From: UMGS1370 sp046957575
GTDB taxonomy: Bacteria > Bacillota > Clostridia > Lachnospirales > Lachnospiraceae
Assembly (NCBI GenBank): GCA_046957575.1
Contig: JBKUOG010000002.1
Location: 124,001 to 188,000 of the forward strand
Direction: 5' to 3'
Length of the DNA stretch: 64,000 nucleotides
Shown here: one piece after another, positions 24,425 to 34,317 of the stretch
Layout: every line of letters begins with the position of its first letter
Position numbering within the stretch: position 1 is the stretch's first letter
The notes under the pieces: model-generated
Database searches by the model: none
The model's input: only the letters and a program-made list of their open reading frames with translations
What the model was told of the DNA's origin: nothing
Made by a program: the position numbers and the translations under genes

Positions 24425-25771
24425 TTATAAACTTCCGTCTTCTATTTTTTTAATGAGACGGATGTACACAATTCCTGATACAACTGCTGAGATCAAATCC
24501 GAAATCGGCTCTGTATAAAAAACATTGGTAATATCAAACCACACCGGAATTAAAAATACTCCTGCAAAATAGATTAATTTGCGGAATGTGGACAGAGAAA
24601 TAGCTACCTTTGCGATTCCCATCCCTGTAAATCCGTCCACTACGGTATACTGAACGGCCAGAGGGATAATCATCAGGGAATAAATGCGAATGGCTCTCAC
24701 TGTCATCTGAATATACTCCGGATCTCTGGTAAAAATCAATGTAAAATACTGGGGCAGAAACTGGGCTGCCACAAACATAATGGAGGTAAATGCCAATGCC
24801 AGAATCAAAATGTGCTTCTGAGCTTTTTTGATCCGATCCGGTCTTTTTGCCCCGTAATTATAACCTAAAATTGTCTGGGTTCCCCCGGTTATGCCAGACA
24901 GGGGCATGGTTACAATCAGCATAAAGCTCTGCAGAATGGTGTTGCAGGTTAAAAGCATGTCCCCCTGCCCTGCACCGCCATATTTTTGAATAGTGGCATT
25001 TAAAGAAATAATTAAAATATTGTCAAAGGCAACGATGAGAAACGGCGTCAGGCCCAGCAGCAGCACCTGTCCCATTACTTTTAAGTCATAACCGCCGAAT
25101 GTAATCCGGATCATGGGACGGCTGCTAAATAAAAAGCACAGCACATATATGCAGGAAGCCATCTGGGAAATCACTGTAGCAAGAGCCGCACCGGATACTC
25201 CCATATCAAACACAAAAATAAACACCGGATCCAGCAAAATATTGAGCACTGCACCTAAAAGAACGGATTTCATCCCCACCTTTGCAAATCCCTGGCAGAT
25301 AATAAACTGGTTCATACCCGTAGATAAAAGGGCAAATATGGTTCCTGTCAGATAAATGGTAATATACTCATTTGCATAGGGAAATACTGTCTCGCTGGCT
25401 CCAAACCATGTCAGCAGATGATTTTTCATTGCCAGAGACAAAATGGTGATGAGAATGGACATAACGCCCAGCAGCAAAAAGCAGTTGGCCAAAATCTCCT
25501 TTGCCTTTTTCTCGTTTTTCTGCCCCAGTCGGATGCTTAAAAGCGGAGAACCGCCGATTCCCACCCAAAATGCAACCGAAGAAATCATGGTAACAATCGG
25601 GCCGCAGATTCCGACGCCAGCCAGGGCAATGTCTCCGATCCCCTCAATATTTCCAATGTACATCCTGTCTACGATGCTGTAAAACACGCTGACAAATTGA
25701 GCCAGCATGGACGGAAATGCCAGCCGCCATACCAGCCCTTTTATCTGATCGGTATCTAAATTATTTTCCAT
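24425..25771 (-). CDS. MATE family efflux transporter (second)
   Basis: 448 aa with twelve predicted membrane helices. Near the N-terminus it has L-A-F-P-S-M-L-A-Q-F-V-S-V-F-Y-S-I-V-D-R-M-Y-I-G-N, the MATE entry signature, and an internal G-F-A-K-V-G-M-K-S region in helix 5/6. It is distinct from the MATE at 12.6-14.0 kb. The ATG at 25771 lies inside the end of the AI-2E-family gene (11-nt overlap) and is preferred over upstream in-frame starts. Substrate unknown. Confidence 0.88.
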   Translation of the reverse strand: MENNLDTDQIKGLVWRLAFPSMLAQFVSVFYSIVDRMYIGNIEGIGDIALAGVGICGPIVTMISSVAFWVGIGGSPLLSIRLGQKNEKKAKEILANCFLLLGVMSILITILSLAMKNHLLTWFGASETVFPYANEYITIYLTGTIFALLSTGMNQFIICQGFAKVGMKSVLLGAVLNILLDPVFIFVFDMGVSGAALATVISQMASCIYVLCFLFSSRPMIRITFGGYDLKVMGQVLLLGLTPFLIVAFDNILIISLNATIQKYGGAGQGDMLLTCNTILQSFMLIVTMPLSGITGGTQTILGYNYGAKRPDRIKKAQKHILILALAFTSIMFVAAQFLPQYFTLIFTRDPEYIQMTVRAIRIYSLMIIPLAVQYTVVDGFTGMGIAKVAISLSTFRKLIYFAGVFLIPVWFDITNVFYTEPISDLISAVVSGIVYIRLIKKIEDGSL

Positions 25772-26921
25772 TTGTCTGGTCTTCCTCTCGTCTCTTTCTA
25801 AATTCATCTATATCATGTACGAAAATCTTCAGATTGTCAATCATTGAATCGTAAATTCCATACTTATACAGATTTAAAAATACCAGGCCGACAGGCACTG
25901 CCAGAATCATTCCTCCCAGACCGCTTACTTTAAAGCCAATGTACAAAAATACCAGTGTCATAAGCGGCGGAAGTCCCATGGAATCCCCTACTATTTTAGG
26001 CTGAATTGCCTGCCGGATAAACTGACTTAGAATATAAAGGAGGATTAAACCGCCTGCCATATAGTATTCTCCTGACAGCAGTTTAATCAGCCCCCAGGGA
26101 ATCAGCACTGTCCCTGTTCCGAATACCGGAAGAAAGTCCAGCAAAGAAATCAGCAGCGCCAGCAAAAAGCTGTATGGAACCTGAAGCACTAAAAATCCGG
26201 CTGTCAGAACCCCGGCTACCACAAACATAATGCGGAACTGCGCCATAAAATACCCGCCTATCAGGTGAAGCGCATCCTGACGCATATGACTCATATGCCT
26301 TTTTCCGCTTTCCGGCATGTACTGTCTCCAGACATTTAAAATCGTCTCCCGCTCTGCTATAAAAAAGTAGGACGACAAAATAATGACAACGGTATTGACT
26401 AACAGGCTGGAGAGACTCTTGGCCACACTTCCTGCTGCTTCTACAGTAGGAGTCGCCATATTCTGAAGCAGTACTCCAATATACGTGTCCAGATTATCAG
26501 CTGCCTCCCGCAGTTTTACACCAAACTGATCCGGCAAAAATGCAAACATACTGTCCAGTTGGCTGCCAATCTCTCTCACCTCTGCCTGAAATGCTTCCCA
26601 AAGCTGCGGCAGGGCATGAAAAAGTCCAGATGCTTCTGAAAACAGTTTGCTTAGCAGCAGATATATTGCCCCAATAATCAGAGCCAGCACTGCGATTACC
26701 ACCAGTACCGATCCATGTTTGCGCACCACTTTCAGTCTGCTTTCCAAAAATCGAACCACTGGATTGGCAATCATGGCAATAATCCAGCCCACTACAAACG
26801 GCATAAAAAACCGAAGCGCTTTCGGCAGAAACATACAGACCAGAAGCGTTCCTCCGGCAGGGATTAAAATATTTAACAAGACCCGCGCATAGTGGGCTGC
26901 ACTTTTATTTTCCTCATTCAT
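25761..26921 (-). CDS. AI-2E family transporter (YtvI-like permease)
   Basis: 386 aa, integral membrane, about seven to eight helices. The order matches PF01594: N-terminal helix pair (L-L-N-I-L-I-P-A-G-G, F-M-P-F-V-V-G-W-I-I-A), a soluble segment with amphipathic helices, then the conserved F-L-P-V-F-G-T-G-T-V-L-I-P-W and the final helices with Q-P-K-I-V-G-D. Members include YtvI (linked to sporulation in B. subtilis) and Na+/H+ antiporters; the cargo here is unknown. ATG 26921, preceded by AGGTGA, is chosen over a long upstream extension that overlaps the aminotransferase gene. Confidence 0.85.
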   Translation of the reverse strand: MNEENKSAAHYARVLLNILIPAGGTLLVCMFLPKALRFFMPFVVGWIIAMIANPVVRFLESRLKVVRKHGSVLVVIAVLALIIGAIYLLLSKLFSEASGLFHALPQLWEAFQAEVREIGSQLDSMFAFLPDQFGVKLREAADNLDTYIGVLLQNMATPTVEAAGSVAKSLSSLLVNTVVIILSSYFFIAERETILNVWRQYMPESGKRHMSHMRQDALHLIGGYFMAQFRIMFVVAGVLTAGFLVLQVPYSFLLALLISLLDFLPVFGTGTVLIPWGLIKLLSGEYYMAGGLILLYILSQFIRQAIQPKIVGDSMGLPPLMTLVFLYIGFKVSGLGGMILAVPVGLVFLNLYKYGIYDSMIDNLKIFVHDIDEFRKRREEDQTNGK

Positions 26922-26958
26922 CTCATCACCTGCTTTTATTTCAATACCAATTACCTTT

Positions 26959-28146
26959 CTATAGGCCGCACTCCTTTGCAATCTCTCTAAATGCGGGAAT
27001 GGAGCGCTCAATCTGCTCATAGGAAACACAGTATGCAATCCGCACATAGCCGGGACAGGCAAAGGATGTTCCCGGAACTACCAGAACTCTGTGCTTTTTA
27101 CACAGGTCTGTAAATTCTTTTTCGTCTTTCAGAGGAGATTTTACAAATAAGTAAAATGCGCCTTCCGGCTTTATGCACCAAAATCCCAGTTCTTTTAAAC
27201 TGTTGTACAAAAGATTGCGGTTTCTGTCATAAGCTTCTACATTTACCTGTTCGTCCACACAGCGCCTTATTACTCTCTGCATCAGGGAAGGTGCATTGAC
27301 ACAGCCCAACACCCGGTTGGCAATGGAAGCTGCCGCAAATACCTGGCTGCTGTCTGTCAGTTCATCCGGAATCACCAGATAGCCAATCCGCTCTCCCGGA
27401 AGGGACAGCGACTTGCTGTAAGAGTAACACACAACTGTATCCTTATAAAATTTAGTTACATAGGGGACTTCCACCCCATCATACGCCAGTTCCCGATATG
27501 GCTCATCAGAAATCAGCACAATGGGATGGCCGATTTCTTTGCTTTTCGCGCTTAAAATATTCCCAATTGCCGTCAATGTCTCTGCTGAATACACAACTCC
27601 GGTTGGATTATTGGGCGTATTGATAATGACCGCCCTGGTCTTTGAGGATATCTTCTCTGCAAATTCAGACAGATTTGGCTGGAAGGTATTGGTGTCAGGA
27701 GCGACAACTGTGAGAACGCCGTCATAATTGCGGACATAGGAGCCGTATTCCATAAAATATGGGGCAAAGGCGATTACTTCCTCTCCCGGATTTAAAATGG
27801 TCTTCAAGATGACATTCAGCCCGCTGGCAGCACCTACGCTCATCATAATATTTCCCATATGAAAATGGGTGCAAAAACGGCGGTTTAAAGACTCTGCAAT
27901 CGCTTCTCTTACATCTTCAAATCCGGCGTTGCTCATATAGCCATGAACCATGTTTTCGTCTTCTTCCTCTAAGACATCCAAAATCGCCTGACGGACTGCT
28001 GCAGGAGCCGGAACGCTGGGATTGCCCAGGCTGAAATCGTAAACATTTTCTTTTCCGTAGACAGCCGCCATCTTTTTCCCTTCTTCAAACATGGCGCGGA
28101 TTGCCGAGTTATTCTGCATAAAGGGCTTCATCTTTTCTGAAATCAT
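26959..28146 (-). CDS. PLP-dependent class I aminotransferase
   Basis: 395 aa, AspC-like fold type I. Visible motifs are Y-D-F-S-L-G-N-P-S-V near residue 37, N-T-P-N-N-P-T-G-V (substrate region ~177), S-D-E-P-Y (Asp for the pyridine N, ~207) and the PLP-binding lysine in Y-S-Y-S-K-S-L-S-L-P-G-E-R-I-G-Y (~237). The substrate may be aspartate, aromatic or branched-chain amino acids; the sequence alone does not say. GAGGAGG precedes the ATG. It lies 24 nt after the EIIA gene. Confidence 0.9.
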   Translation of the reverse strand: MISEKMKPFMQNNSAIRAMFEEGKKMAAVYGKENVYDFSLGNPSVPAPAAVRQAILDVLEEEDENMVHGYMSNAGFEDVREAIAESLNRRFCTHFHMGNIMMSVGAASGLNVILKTILNPGEEVIAFAPYFMEYGSYVRNYDGVLTVVAPDTNTFQPNLSEFAEKISSKTRAVIINTPNNPTGVVYSAETLTAIGNILSAKSKEIGHPIVLISDEPYRELAYDGVEVPYVTKFYKDTVVCYSYSKSLSLPGERIGYLVIPDELTDSSQVFAAASIANRVLGCVNAPSLMQRVIRRCVDEQVNVEAYDRNRNLLYNSLKELGFWCIKPEGAFYLFVKSPLKDEKEFTDLCKKHRVLVVPGTSFACPGYVRIAYCVSYEQIERSIPAFREIAKECGL

Positions 28147-28170
28147 GGTTTCCTCCTCATTTTCAGGATC

Positions 28171-28668
28171 TTATCTGTTCCCTAATTCTATAATCAAATC
28201 CCCTGCCTTTACTTCCATACCGGTATGGCAGACCAGATTGGGGTAATCCGGCGTGTTGCATATCACAATAGGGGTAATCAGATCATATCCCTGTTCTTTT
28301 ATTTTGTCCATATCAAACTCTATCAGGGGATCGCCTTTTTTCACCTTGTCTCCTGCCTTTACATGGGCAGTAAAATATTCTCCATGAAGGTTGACGGTTT
28401 CCAGCCCGATATGGATGATCAGTTCCGCACCATCGTTTGTTCGGATGCTGACTGCGTGTCTGGTCTCAAAAACCATCAAAATTTCCCCGTCTTCCGGTGC
28501 TGTCACTTTTCCCTCACAGGGAATAATGGCAACTCCCCTTCCCAGTATCTCATGACTGAAAGTAGGTTCCTTGACCTGACTCATAGGCACACAGGTTCCG
28601 TTCATTGGGGCAAAAATCTCCCCATGAGATTTTTTCTTCCCAAATACTTCTTTTAAAGACTTATACAC
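28171..28668 (-). CDS. PTS glucose-type EIIA component
   Basis: 165 aa, soluble single-domain EIIA-Glc. An A-P-M-N-G start near residue 20 is followed by G-x-G-V-A-I-x-P and the phosphorylation site in L-I-I-H-I-G-L-E-T-V-N-L-H-G (the His of H-I-G). It accepts phosphate from HPr and passes it to an EIIB domain elsewhere. It starts with GTG 28668 behind GGAGG. A free EIIA beside ptsHI is unusual for Firmicutes, where it is normally fused to EIICB; it may serve several permeases or regulate. Confidence 0.92.
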   Translation of the reverse strand: MYKSLKEVFGKKKSHGEIFAPMNGTCVPMSQVKEPTFSHEILGRGVAIIPCEGKVTAPEDGEILMVFETRHAVSIRTNDGAELIIHIGLETVNLHGEYFTAHVKAGDKVKKGDPLIEFDMDKIKEQGYDLITPIVICNTPDYPNLVCHTGMEVKAGDLIIELGNR

Positions 28669-28685
28669 CTCTTACATCCTCCTTT

Positions 28686-30029
28686 TCATTTTCGGCTGAC
28701 GACTTCGCAGAGCAGCCAGACTGCCCCTGTTGCCGCCAAATAAAACCAGGTAGTCGGATTCGAGAACCAGGTGGTGAAAAATGACAGAGCCATATACATA
28801 GCCATCTGAACATACAGTAAAAATCCTGCCGGGTTCTGCATACGGTTGAACTGTCTGGACAAATACCCACAGGCCCCTCCTAAAAGAGCCGCAAATGCAA
28901 TGACTCCTATGAGACCAAAATCATAATAGGCATCATACAATAACGTAACCGTAGTCAATTCTTCTTTTGTCACGTAAAGCGGAAAAGACACCAAAGACGG
29001 ATACAGAAATTTCAGACCCGTCAGTGCCCACACAGGAAACAGCATGCGCAGGCCAAAAGTATGGGATGGAAGCTGCTCCACCAGACAGTTAAAATTATCG
29101 TAGTTGTTGGCAATGTACATATAAGGCTGTGTAATAAATATCGGCATTTTACTGTTTTTCATCTCGAAAATGCCATTTAAATATGCCACATCATGGCTTC
29201 TGGCAATGGTTAATATCACGTAAAGAGGAATCATAGCCGCTGCCACTATGGCAATAGTCCCAGGCCGGATCTGTCGTTTGATTGCTGCGTAAGAAAAAAC
29301 CGACAGTCCCACTGAAAAAATAAGCTGAAAACGGGACACGCACAAAACAGGGATAATCAGGCTTACTGCCGCAGAGACTGCGCAGACAGCCTTTTCCCAT
29401 TTCTTTGCTCTGGGTTTTCCCAGATAGAACAAAACTGCAAGAGGCAAAACTAACACACAGGATACAGTAAAATAGTGAACTCCGGTTATGTGAAAATAAG
29501 AATATGCATGAGGCACCCCTTTTGTGAAAAAGGGAATATATCCCAAAATCGCTGCCTCAATCACAAAAGCTGTAAGAGAAACCGCTCCGATTCCCATAAT
29601 GGCTAAAAGCAGACCGCCGGAATCTGCAATCACTCTGTCCCTCCCCCTTCCCAAGCTGGAAAATCTCAACGTGGCTGAAGGTTCTTTTTTTAAATTCCGG
29701 GAAAACGATCCTGCATCCCATTTTTTTCTGTCCCGATCTTCTGTCAGTGAAAATCCAATATAAAAAGCAGTTTCTGCTGCAAAAAAGCACAGCCAGGTCA
29801 TCCAGGACCAAGAGGTCTGGAGATTGCTTAACTTAAAACAGGAAATTCCCTGTCCCCCTAAAAATCCTAAAAAGAACAGGCCCCGCAGATGAATCAGATT
29901 CTTACTGTCTCTGTAATCCTGCCAGTACATCCAGAGAGCCGTTCCAATGAGCACCAGGCCGGATGGGATATTCCATCCGGCCTGGGCCAGTAAAAAACTG
30001 GTGAGATAACAAATGCAATATACCATCAT
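28686..30029 (-). CDS. O-antigen/oligosaccharide repeat-unit polymerase-like membrane protein
   Basis: 447 aa with about twelve hydrophobic helices and a larger loop near residues 290-350 (I-F-E-M-K-N-S-K-M-P-I-F-I-T-Q-P-Y-M-Y-I-A-N-N-Y-D-N split across it). The N-Y-D-N-F and periplasmic-loop layout resembles Wzy-type oligosaccharide repeat unit polymerases. No glycosyltransferases are nearby. It is squeezed between ptsI (3 nt) and the EIIA gene (17 nt), so it should be transcribed with the PTS genes. The function as a polymerase is inferred. Confidence 0.65.
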   Translation of the reverse strand: MMVYCICYLTSFLLAQAGWNIPSGLVLIGTALWMYWQDYRDSKNLIHLRGLFFLGFLGGQGISCFKLSNLQTSWSWMTWLCFFAAETAFYIGFSLTEDRDRKKWDAGSFSRNLKKEPSATLRFSSLGRGRDRVIADSGGLLLAIMGIGAVSLTAFVIEAAILGYIPFFTKGVPHAYSYFHITGVHYFTVSCVLVLPLAVLFYLGKPRAKKWEKAVCAVSAAVSLIIPVLCVSRFQLIFSVGLSVFSYAAIKRQIRPGTIAIVAAAMIPLYVILTIARSHDVAYLNGIFEMKNSKMPIFITQPYMYIANNYDNFNCLVEQLPSHTFGLRMLFPVWALTGLKFLYPSLVSFPLYVTKEELTTVTLLYDAYYDFGLIGVIAFAALLGGACGYLSRQFNRMQNPAGFLLYVQMAMYMALSFFTTWFSNPTTWFYLAATGAVWLLCEVVSRK

Positions 30030-30032
30030 AGG

Positions 30033-31745
30033 TTACTGCTCCACAAATTTTTTCATAAATTCTGCTACTTCTTTTTCAGTAGCAAAACTCATTGCCTGAT
30101 CGGCAACTGCCTGAAGTTCGTCTATGCTGTAACCGGTAATCAGCTTTCTGGATTTTAAAATAGCGGATGCACTCATGCTGAATTCGTTTAAGCCAAATGC
30201 CAGTAAAAGCGGAATCAGCAGAGGATCACTGGCTGCCTCTCCGCACATTCCTACCATGATTCCGGCTTCCCGTCCGCAGGTAATGATTCTCTTAATGCTG
30301 CGCAGAACTGCCGGATTTAATGGGGAATACAGGTAGGAAACTTTGTCGTTTCCTCTGTCTACTGACATAGTATACTGCGTCAGATCATTGGTTCCAATGC
30401 TGAAGAAATCTGCTTCTCTGGCAAAAACATCTGCCATCAGGGATGCCGCTGCGGTTTCTACCATGATTCCCACCTGAATGTCCTTCTTGTAAGCGATGCC
30501 GGCTTCTTCCAGTTCTTTCTTTAAATCTGCTACAATGGCCTTTACTTCCCTGAGTTCATCAATACAGGTCACTAACGGAACCATAATCTTAATGTTTCCA
30601 AAAGCGCTGGCGCGCAGCAGAGCACGAAGCTGAGGTCTATAAATGTCCTCTTTTCTATCCAGGCAGAAACGGACTGCCCGGTATCCCAAAAATGGATTTT
30701 CATCCTTTTCCAGTCCCATATACGGAATTTCTTTATCGCCGCCAATATCCAAAGTCCGAATGATAACCGGTTTTCCATTCATGGCAACAGCTGCCTTTTT
30801 ATATGCCTCAAACTGCTCATCCTCTGTCGGCATGGAATTGCGGTCCATAAATAAAAATTCTGTACGGAACAGGCCGACTCCCTCGCCGTCATACTGGAGA
30901 ACCTTGTCTATATCTTCCGGCTTTCCAATATTGGCAACCAGTTCAACCGAAATCCCGTCCCTGGTGACAGTCGGTTTGCCGATATACTGCTCCAGCTCCT
31001 TCTTTTCCCTTAAAAATGCCTCCTGTCTGGACTGATACTCAGCCCTTACCTCCGTTTGCGGATTGACATACACATCTCCTTCTGAGCCGTCTAAAACGAT
31101 TTCATCTCCATTTTTCACCTGATTCAGGAAGCCGTTTACTGCTACTACAGCCGGGATTTCCAGTGCTCTTGCAAGGATTGCACTGTGAGATGTTCTTCCT
31201 CCCAACTCGGTTACGATTCCTACTACATTCTGAGGATTGATGCCTGCTGTCATAGAGGGAGTCAAATCCTTTGCCACAATCACTGTCCCTGTTGGCAGAG
31301 ACGCAATATCCACAGATTCTACACCCATGAGAACTTTCTGCATACGGGTTTTGATATCTCTCATGTCCGTTGCCCTCTGCTGCATCAGCTCGTCTCCCAT
31401 AGAGGCAAACATATCTGCATACGTATTGCAGACCTGCTCAATGGCATATTCGCTGTTTACCTTTTCGCCGGTAATCGTGGTTTCGATTTCGCCAATTAAC
31501 ATCGGATCCGACAGCAGCATTAAATGGCCGTTTAAAATCTCTGCCTCTTTTTCTCCGACGCGGGTGGCAAGATCGGCTGCCAGTTCTCCTGTTTCTTTTA
31601 CACTCTGCTCCAAAGCTGCCTTAAAACGTTCTATTTCTGCCTGCGGATCGGAAACCGCCTCCCTTTTAATCACTAACTGCACATCTTCTACTATTGCTGC
31701 CTTTCCAATGCCGATTCCTGCTGATGCACTTGTTCCATGATACAT
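30033..31745 (-). CDS. ptsI: Phosphoenolpyruvate-protein phosphotransferase (enzyme I)
   Basis: 570 aa. First enzyme of the PTS: takes phosphate from PEP and gives it to HPr. The phosphorylated His is in G-G-R-T-S-H-S-A-I-L-A-R (~residue 188). The PEP-binding barrel motifs are L-F-R-T-E-F-L-F-M-D (~295), R-T-L-D-I-G-G-D-K (~331), F-F-S-I-G-T-N-D-L-T-Q-Y (~449) and C-G-E-A-A-S-D (~502). Length is standard. AAGGAGG precedes the ATG. It lies 43 nt after ptsH. Confidence 0.97.
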   Translation of the reverse strand: MYHGTSASAGIGIGKAAIVEDVQLVIKREAVSDPQAEIERFKAALEQSVKETGELAADLATRVGEKEAEILNGHLMLLSDPMLIGEIETTITGEKVNSEYAIEQVCNTYADMFASMGDELMQQRATDMRDIKTRMQKVLMGVESVDIASLPTGTVIVAKDLTPSMTAGINPQNVVGIVTELGGRTSHSAILARALEIPAVVAVNGFLNQVKNGDEIVLDGSEGDVYVNPQTEVRAEYQSRQEAFLREKKELEQYIGKPTVTRDGISVELVANIGKPEDIDKVLQYDGEGVGLFRTEFLFMDRNSMPTEDEQFEAYKKAAVAMNGKPVIIRTLDIGGDKEIPYMGLEKDENPFLGYRAVRFCLDRKEDIYRPQLRALLRASAFGNIKIMVPLVTCIDELREVKAIVADLKKELEEAGIAYKKDIQVGIMVETAAASLMADVFAREADFFSIGTNDLTQYTMSVDRGNDKVSYLYSPLNPAVLRSIKRIITCGREAGIMVGMCGEAASDPLLIPLLLAFGLNEFSMSASAILKSRKLITGYSIDELQAVADQAMSFATEKEVAEFMKKFVEQ

Positions 31746-31788
31746 AACACCTGTTACCTCCTTAAACTGTTTCCTGGTTTCTTTCTTC

Positions 31789-32052
31789 CTATTCTCCCAA
31801 GCCGTCTTCTACGGCTTTTAACATAGCTGCCAAAGCTGCTTCTTCATCTGCTCCTTCACAGATAAATTCGATTTCATCTCCGCTTTTTACACAGGCGCCC
31901 AGCACACTTAATACGCTTTTCGCATTATTTAAAGAGTTGCGGAACTGAAAGTGGATGGAAGACTGAAATCTCAGCGCTTCCTTGCACAAAATTCCTGCCG
32001 GGCGCAAATGAAGTCCTGTCGGATTTTTTATCACAGTTTTTGCCTTTACCAT
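31789..32052 (-). CDS. ptsH: Phosphocarrier protein HPr
   Basis: 87 aa. The PEP-dependent site is present: N-P-T-G-L-H-L-R-P-A-G, with His at about residue 15. The regulatory serine region N-A-K-S-V-L-S-V-L-G is equivalent to Ser46 phosphorylated by HPr kinase in Firmicutes for catabolite repression. Because the His is kept it is HPr rather than Crh. It begins 14 nt after cdaR, so it may belong to the cdaA-cdaR transcript. Confidence 0.96.
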   Translation of the reverse strand: MVKAKTVIKNPTGLHLRPAGILCKEALRFQSSIHFQFRNSLNNAKSVLSVLGACVKSGDEIEFICEGADEEAALAAMLKAVEDGLGE

Positions 32053-32066
32053 ATAAATCTCCCTGA

Positions 32067-33425
32067 TTAATTATCGTGTCCGGAAACAGAACTTTCTTCT
32101 GTCTCCTTTTCCCCCTCGGTCTGGCTCTCGGATTCCCCAGACTCTTCTGACGTTCCTGTACCCAGATTTTCTCCGGGTCCCTCTGTCTCAGACTCATCTG
32201 TTACAGTCAGGTTCATCGGACTGTAATCTAAAATTTCATATCCATGCTCTAATTCCTCAAATGCAATGATTGCCGGGTACTCGCCAGGTTCCATTCTGGA
32301 AACATCCAAAGATGCATGGATATCGCTTTCAGAAAAGCTGTTCAGATCCTCTTCCAGTCCCTGTACCGTCACCACCATCTCTTCCGGTGTGAATGTATAT
32401 TTGTATGGCTCCTTATTGCCAATAAGCGCAATATCCTTTGCAGGAACGCTATAGGTCCTGGATGCAAGTTTTTCTACTTCCAGACGCACATGGATGGTGG
32501 TATCTCCTGTATCTGTTACCATACGGACGCCCTCCGGCAGATACTGGCTTACATCTACTTCTACTGTCTTTCCTTCTGTCAGGCCGTCCACACTCAGCAC
32601 AGAAGCCGGAATGGTTACATTCGTAATAGAAGCAAGCTGCGAACGCAGTCCTACCACAGAAATCGTCTTTGCATCGCACTCGATGCCTGTAAAGCGGTAT
32701 CCTTCCGCCACATTTCCGCCTACTTCAAAATCCAGTGCCAACTGGCGAACTTTTAGCACCTGCACCGTATAAGCAATCTCTGTCTGGTCCATGCTCACTC
32801 TCTCGCCCAGATTCAGAGGATTGCCGTTGGCATCATAGAAAATCGGACTGGCAGTTCCTGTAATATCACCTTCTGCCCCGTCTGCTTCCACTTCAATTCC
32901 AACTGCTGTAATCTGACCTACCAGAGATTCCGGACCGCTGACCCATACACTGTCGCAGTCGGTTGTATAGCCGTTTACTTCATATCCGCTGGCTGCCTCA
33001 CCCTGGATCTCCACCTTTAACGGAAACTCCTTCTTCTGGAGCGGTTCCGTCTCCACATGGACAACGCTTGGATTGGCCTGTACATTCATTACCCTGTCTT
33101 TGTTATTTAATACTTCCAGGCGGACCGGCACTGCTCCCAGCACATTGCAGTCAGCCAGGTCAATATAGGCTCGGAAATCCGAAGCCTGTATCTGGGAACT
33201 GTCGCGCATATGAACTGTATAATCAATGGTCACGCTGCCTTTTTCCGCCAGTTCATAGGTAAGGCCTGCGTCTGTCAGAACCTCTTCATTGATAATTTCA
33301 AGCTGGACCGTCCTTTCGCCGCTTTGCCTTGGATCGGAAACATTGACAACCAGCAGCCATACAAAAAATGCAAGGAAAACAGACAGAACTTTCAGGCCCA
33401 GATTACTCTTTAACTGTTCTTTCAT
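32067..33425 (-). CDS. cdaR: CdaR family protein (YbbR-domain regulator of CdaA)
   Basis: 452 aa. One N-terminal membrane helix (residues ~10-28: L-K-V-L-S-V-F-L-A-F-F-V-W-L-L) is followed by four YbbR-like repeats outside the membrane (each with a L-x-V-x-x-x-G and P-x-x-V-x-V-x-G-P pattern, e.g. V-W-V-S-G-P and I-S-V-V-G-L). The acidic Ser/Glu/Thr-rich tail is not conserved. CdaR binds and modulates the diadenylate cyclase CdaA. Its start lies inside the cdaA end (23-nt overlap). The usual third partner, glmM, is not adjacent. Confidence 0.92.
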   Translation of the reverse strand: MKEQLKSNLGLKVLSVFLAFFVWLLVVNVSDPRQSGERTVQLEIINEEVLTDAGLTYELAEKGSVTIDYTVHMRDSSQIQASDFRAYIDLADCNVLGAVPVRLEVLNNKDRVMNVQANPSVVHVETEPLQKKEFPLKVEIQGEAASGYEVNGYTTDCDSVWVSGPESLVGQITAVGIEVEADGAEGDITGTASPIFYDANGNPLNLGERVSMDQTEIAYTVQVLKVRQLALDFEVGGNVAEGYRFTGIECDAKTISVVGLRSQLASITNVTIPASVLSVDGLTEGKTVEVDVSQYLPEGVRMVTDTGDTTIHVRLEVEKLASRTYSVPAKDIALIGNKEPYKYTFTPEEMVVTVQGLEEDLNSFSESDIHASLDVSRMEPGEYPAIIAFEELEHGYEILDYSPMNLTVTDESETEGPGENLGTGTSEESGESESQTEGEKETEESSVSGHDN

Positions 33426-34281
33426 TTTTCCGCCTTCCCTTCCAAATCTTAAACCTGTTCAGCGGCGCTTCCTTTTCCTCGCCATTGGTCGTGCGCAGTA
33501 TGCTCCTCAAATGGTCAGCGCTGCTGATTTTTTCCAGTCTTCCTCCCTGGGCTACTGAAACTCTTCCTGTCTCTTCTGATACCACAATCGTTAGTGCATC
33601 AGTCGCCTCGCTGATGCCTACTGCCGCCCGATGCCTGGTGCCCAGATCTTTACTGATATTCATATTGTCAGACAAGGGCAGATAACAGGTAGCTGCCGTT
33701 ACCCGATTGCCCTGAATCACAACTGCACCGTCGTGAAGAGGCGTATTGTGCTCAAAAATATTAATTAAAAGCTGACTGGTCACAAGTCCGTCCACTTCAA
33801 TGCCGGTTCTCTCAATTTCTTTTAAGGGAACGCTGCGGCTGATTACCATAAGAGCGCCTGTCTTTACTTTTGCCATCTCAAAGGTAGCCTTTACCAGTTC
33901 ATTAATGGTTTTCTCCGAAAATCCCTGTTCCAGCTTTTTGTCATCAATGGACAAAATATTATTCAGCAGATTCCGGCTGCCAAGCTGCTCTAAGGCTTTC
34001 CGAAGTTCCGGCTGGAAGATAATAATCAGTGCCGTTACCGCAACTGTAAGGGACTTTTCCAAAATCCATAAAATGGTATTCAATTTAAACAGTTCTGCAA
34101 ACAGGGCAAACCCCAGAATCACAACAAGTCCCTTTAACAGTACCCAGGCTCTTGTATTCTTGATCCAAACCAATATTTCATAAATCAGAACGGATAGTAT
34201 TATAATTTCTATCAGATTCGCAAAGGTCATTCTTGGTAAAAATGTAATCCAGCTATACAAACCATTTAACAAATCTGCCAT
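33403..34281 (-). CDS. cdaA: Diadenylate cyclase CdaA
   Basis: 292 aa. Three N-terminal membrane helices (residues ~10-85) anchor a DAC domain that makes cyclic di-AMP from two ATP. Catalytic motifs are visible: L-H-D-G-A-V-V-I (D-G-A) near residue 178 and G-T-R-H-R-A-A-V-G (R-H-R) near 210, then S-E-E-T-G. c-di-AMP controls K+ and osmotic balance and wall integrity. The start has AGGAGGTG 11 nt upstream. The two membrane-protein genes upstream are probably in the same transcript. Confidence 0.96.
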   Translation of the reverse strand: MADLLNGLYSWITFLPRMTFANLIEIIILSVLIYEILVWIKNTRAWVLLKGLVVILGFALFAELFKLNTILWILEKSLTVAVTALIIIFQPELRKALEQLGSRNLLNNILSIDDKKLEQGFSEKTINELVKATFEMAKVKTGALMVISRSVPLKEIERTGIEVDGLVTSQLLINIFEHNTPLHDGAVVIQGNRVTAATCYLPLSDNMNISKDLGTRHRAAVGISEATDALTIVVSEETGRVSVAQGGRLEKISSADHLRSILRTTNGEEKEAPLNRFKIWKGRRKNERTVKE

Positions 34282-34317
34282 CTTAATACTGCACCTCCTT
34301 TTCTGAACTTCTGCGGC

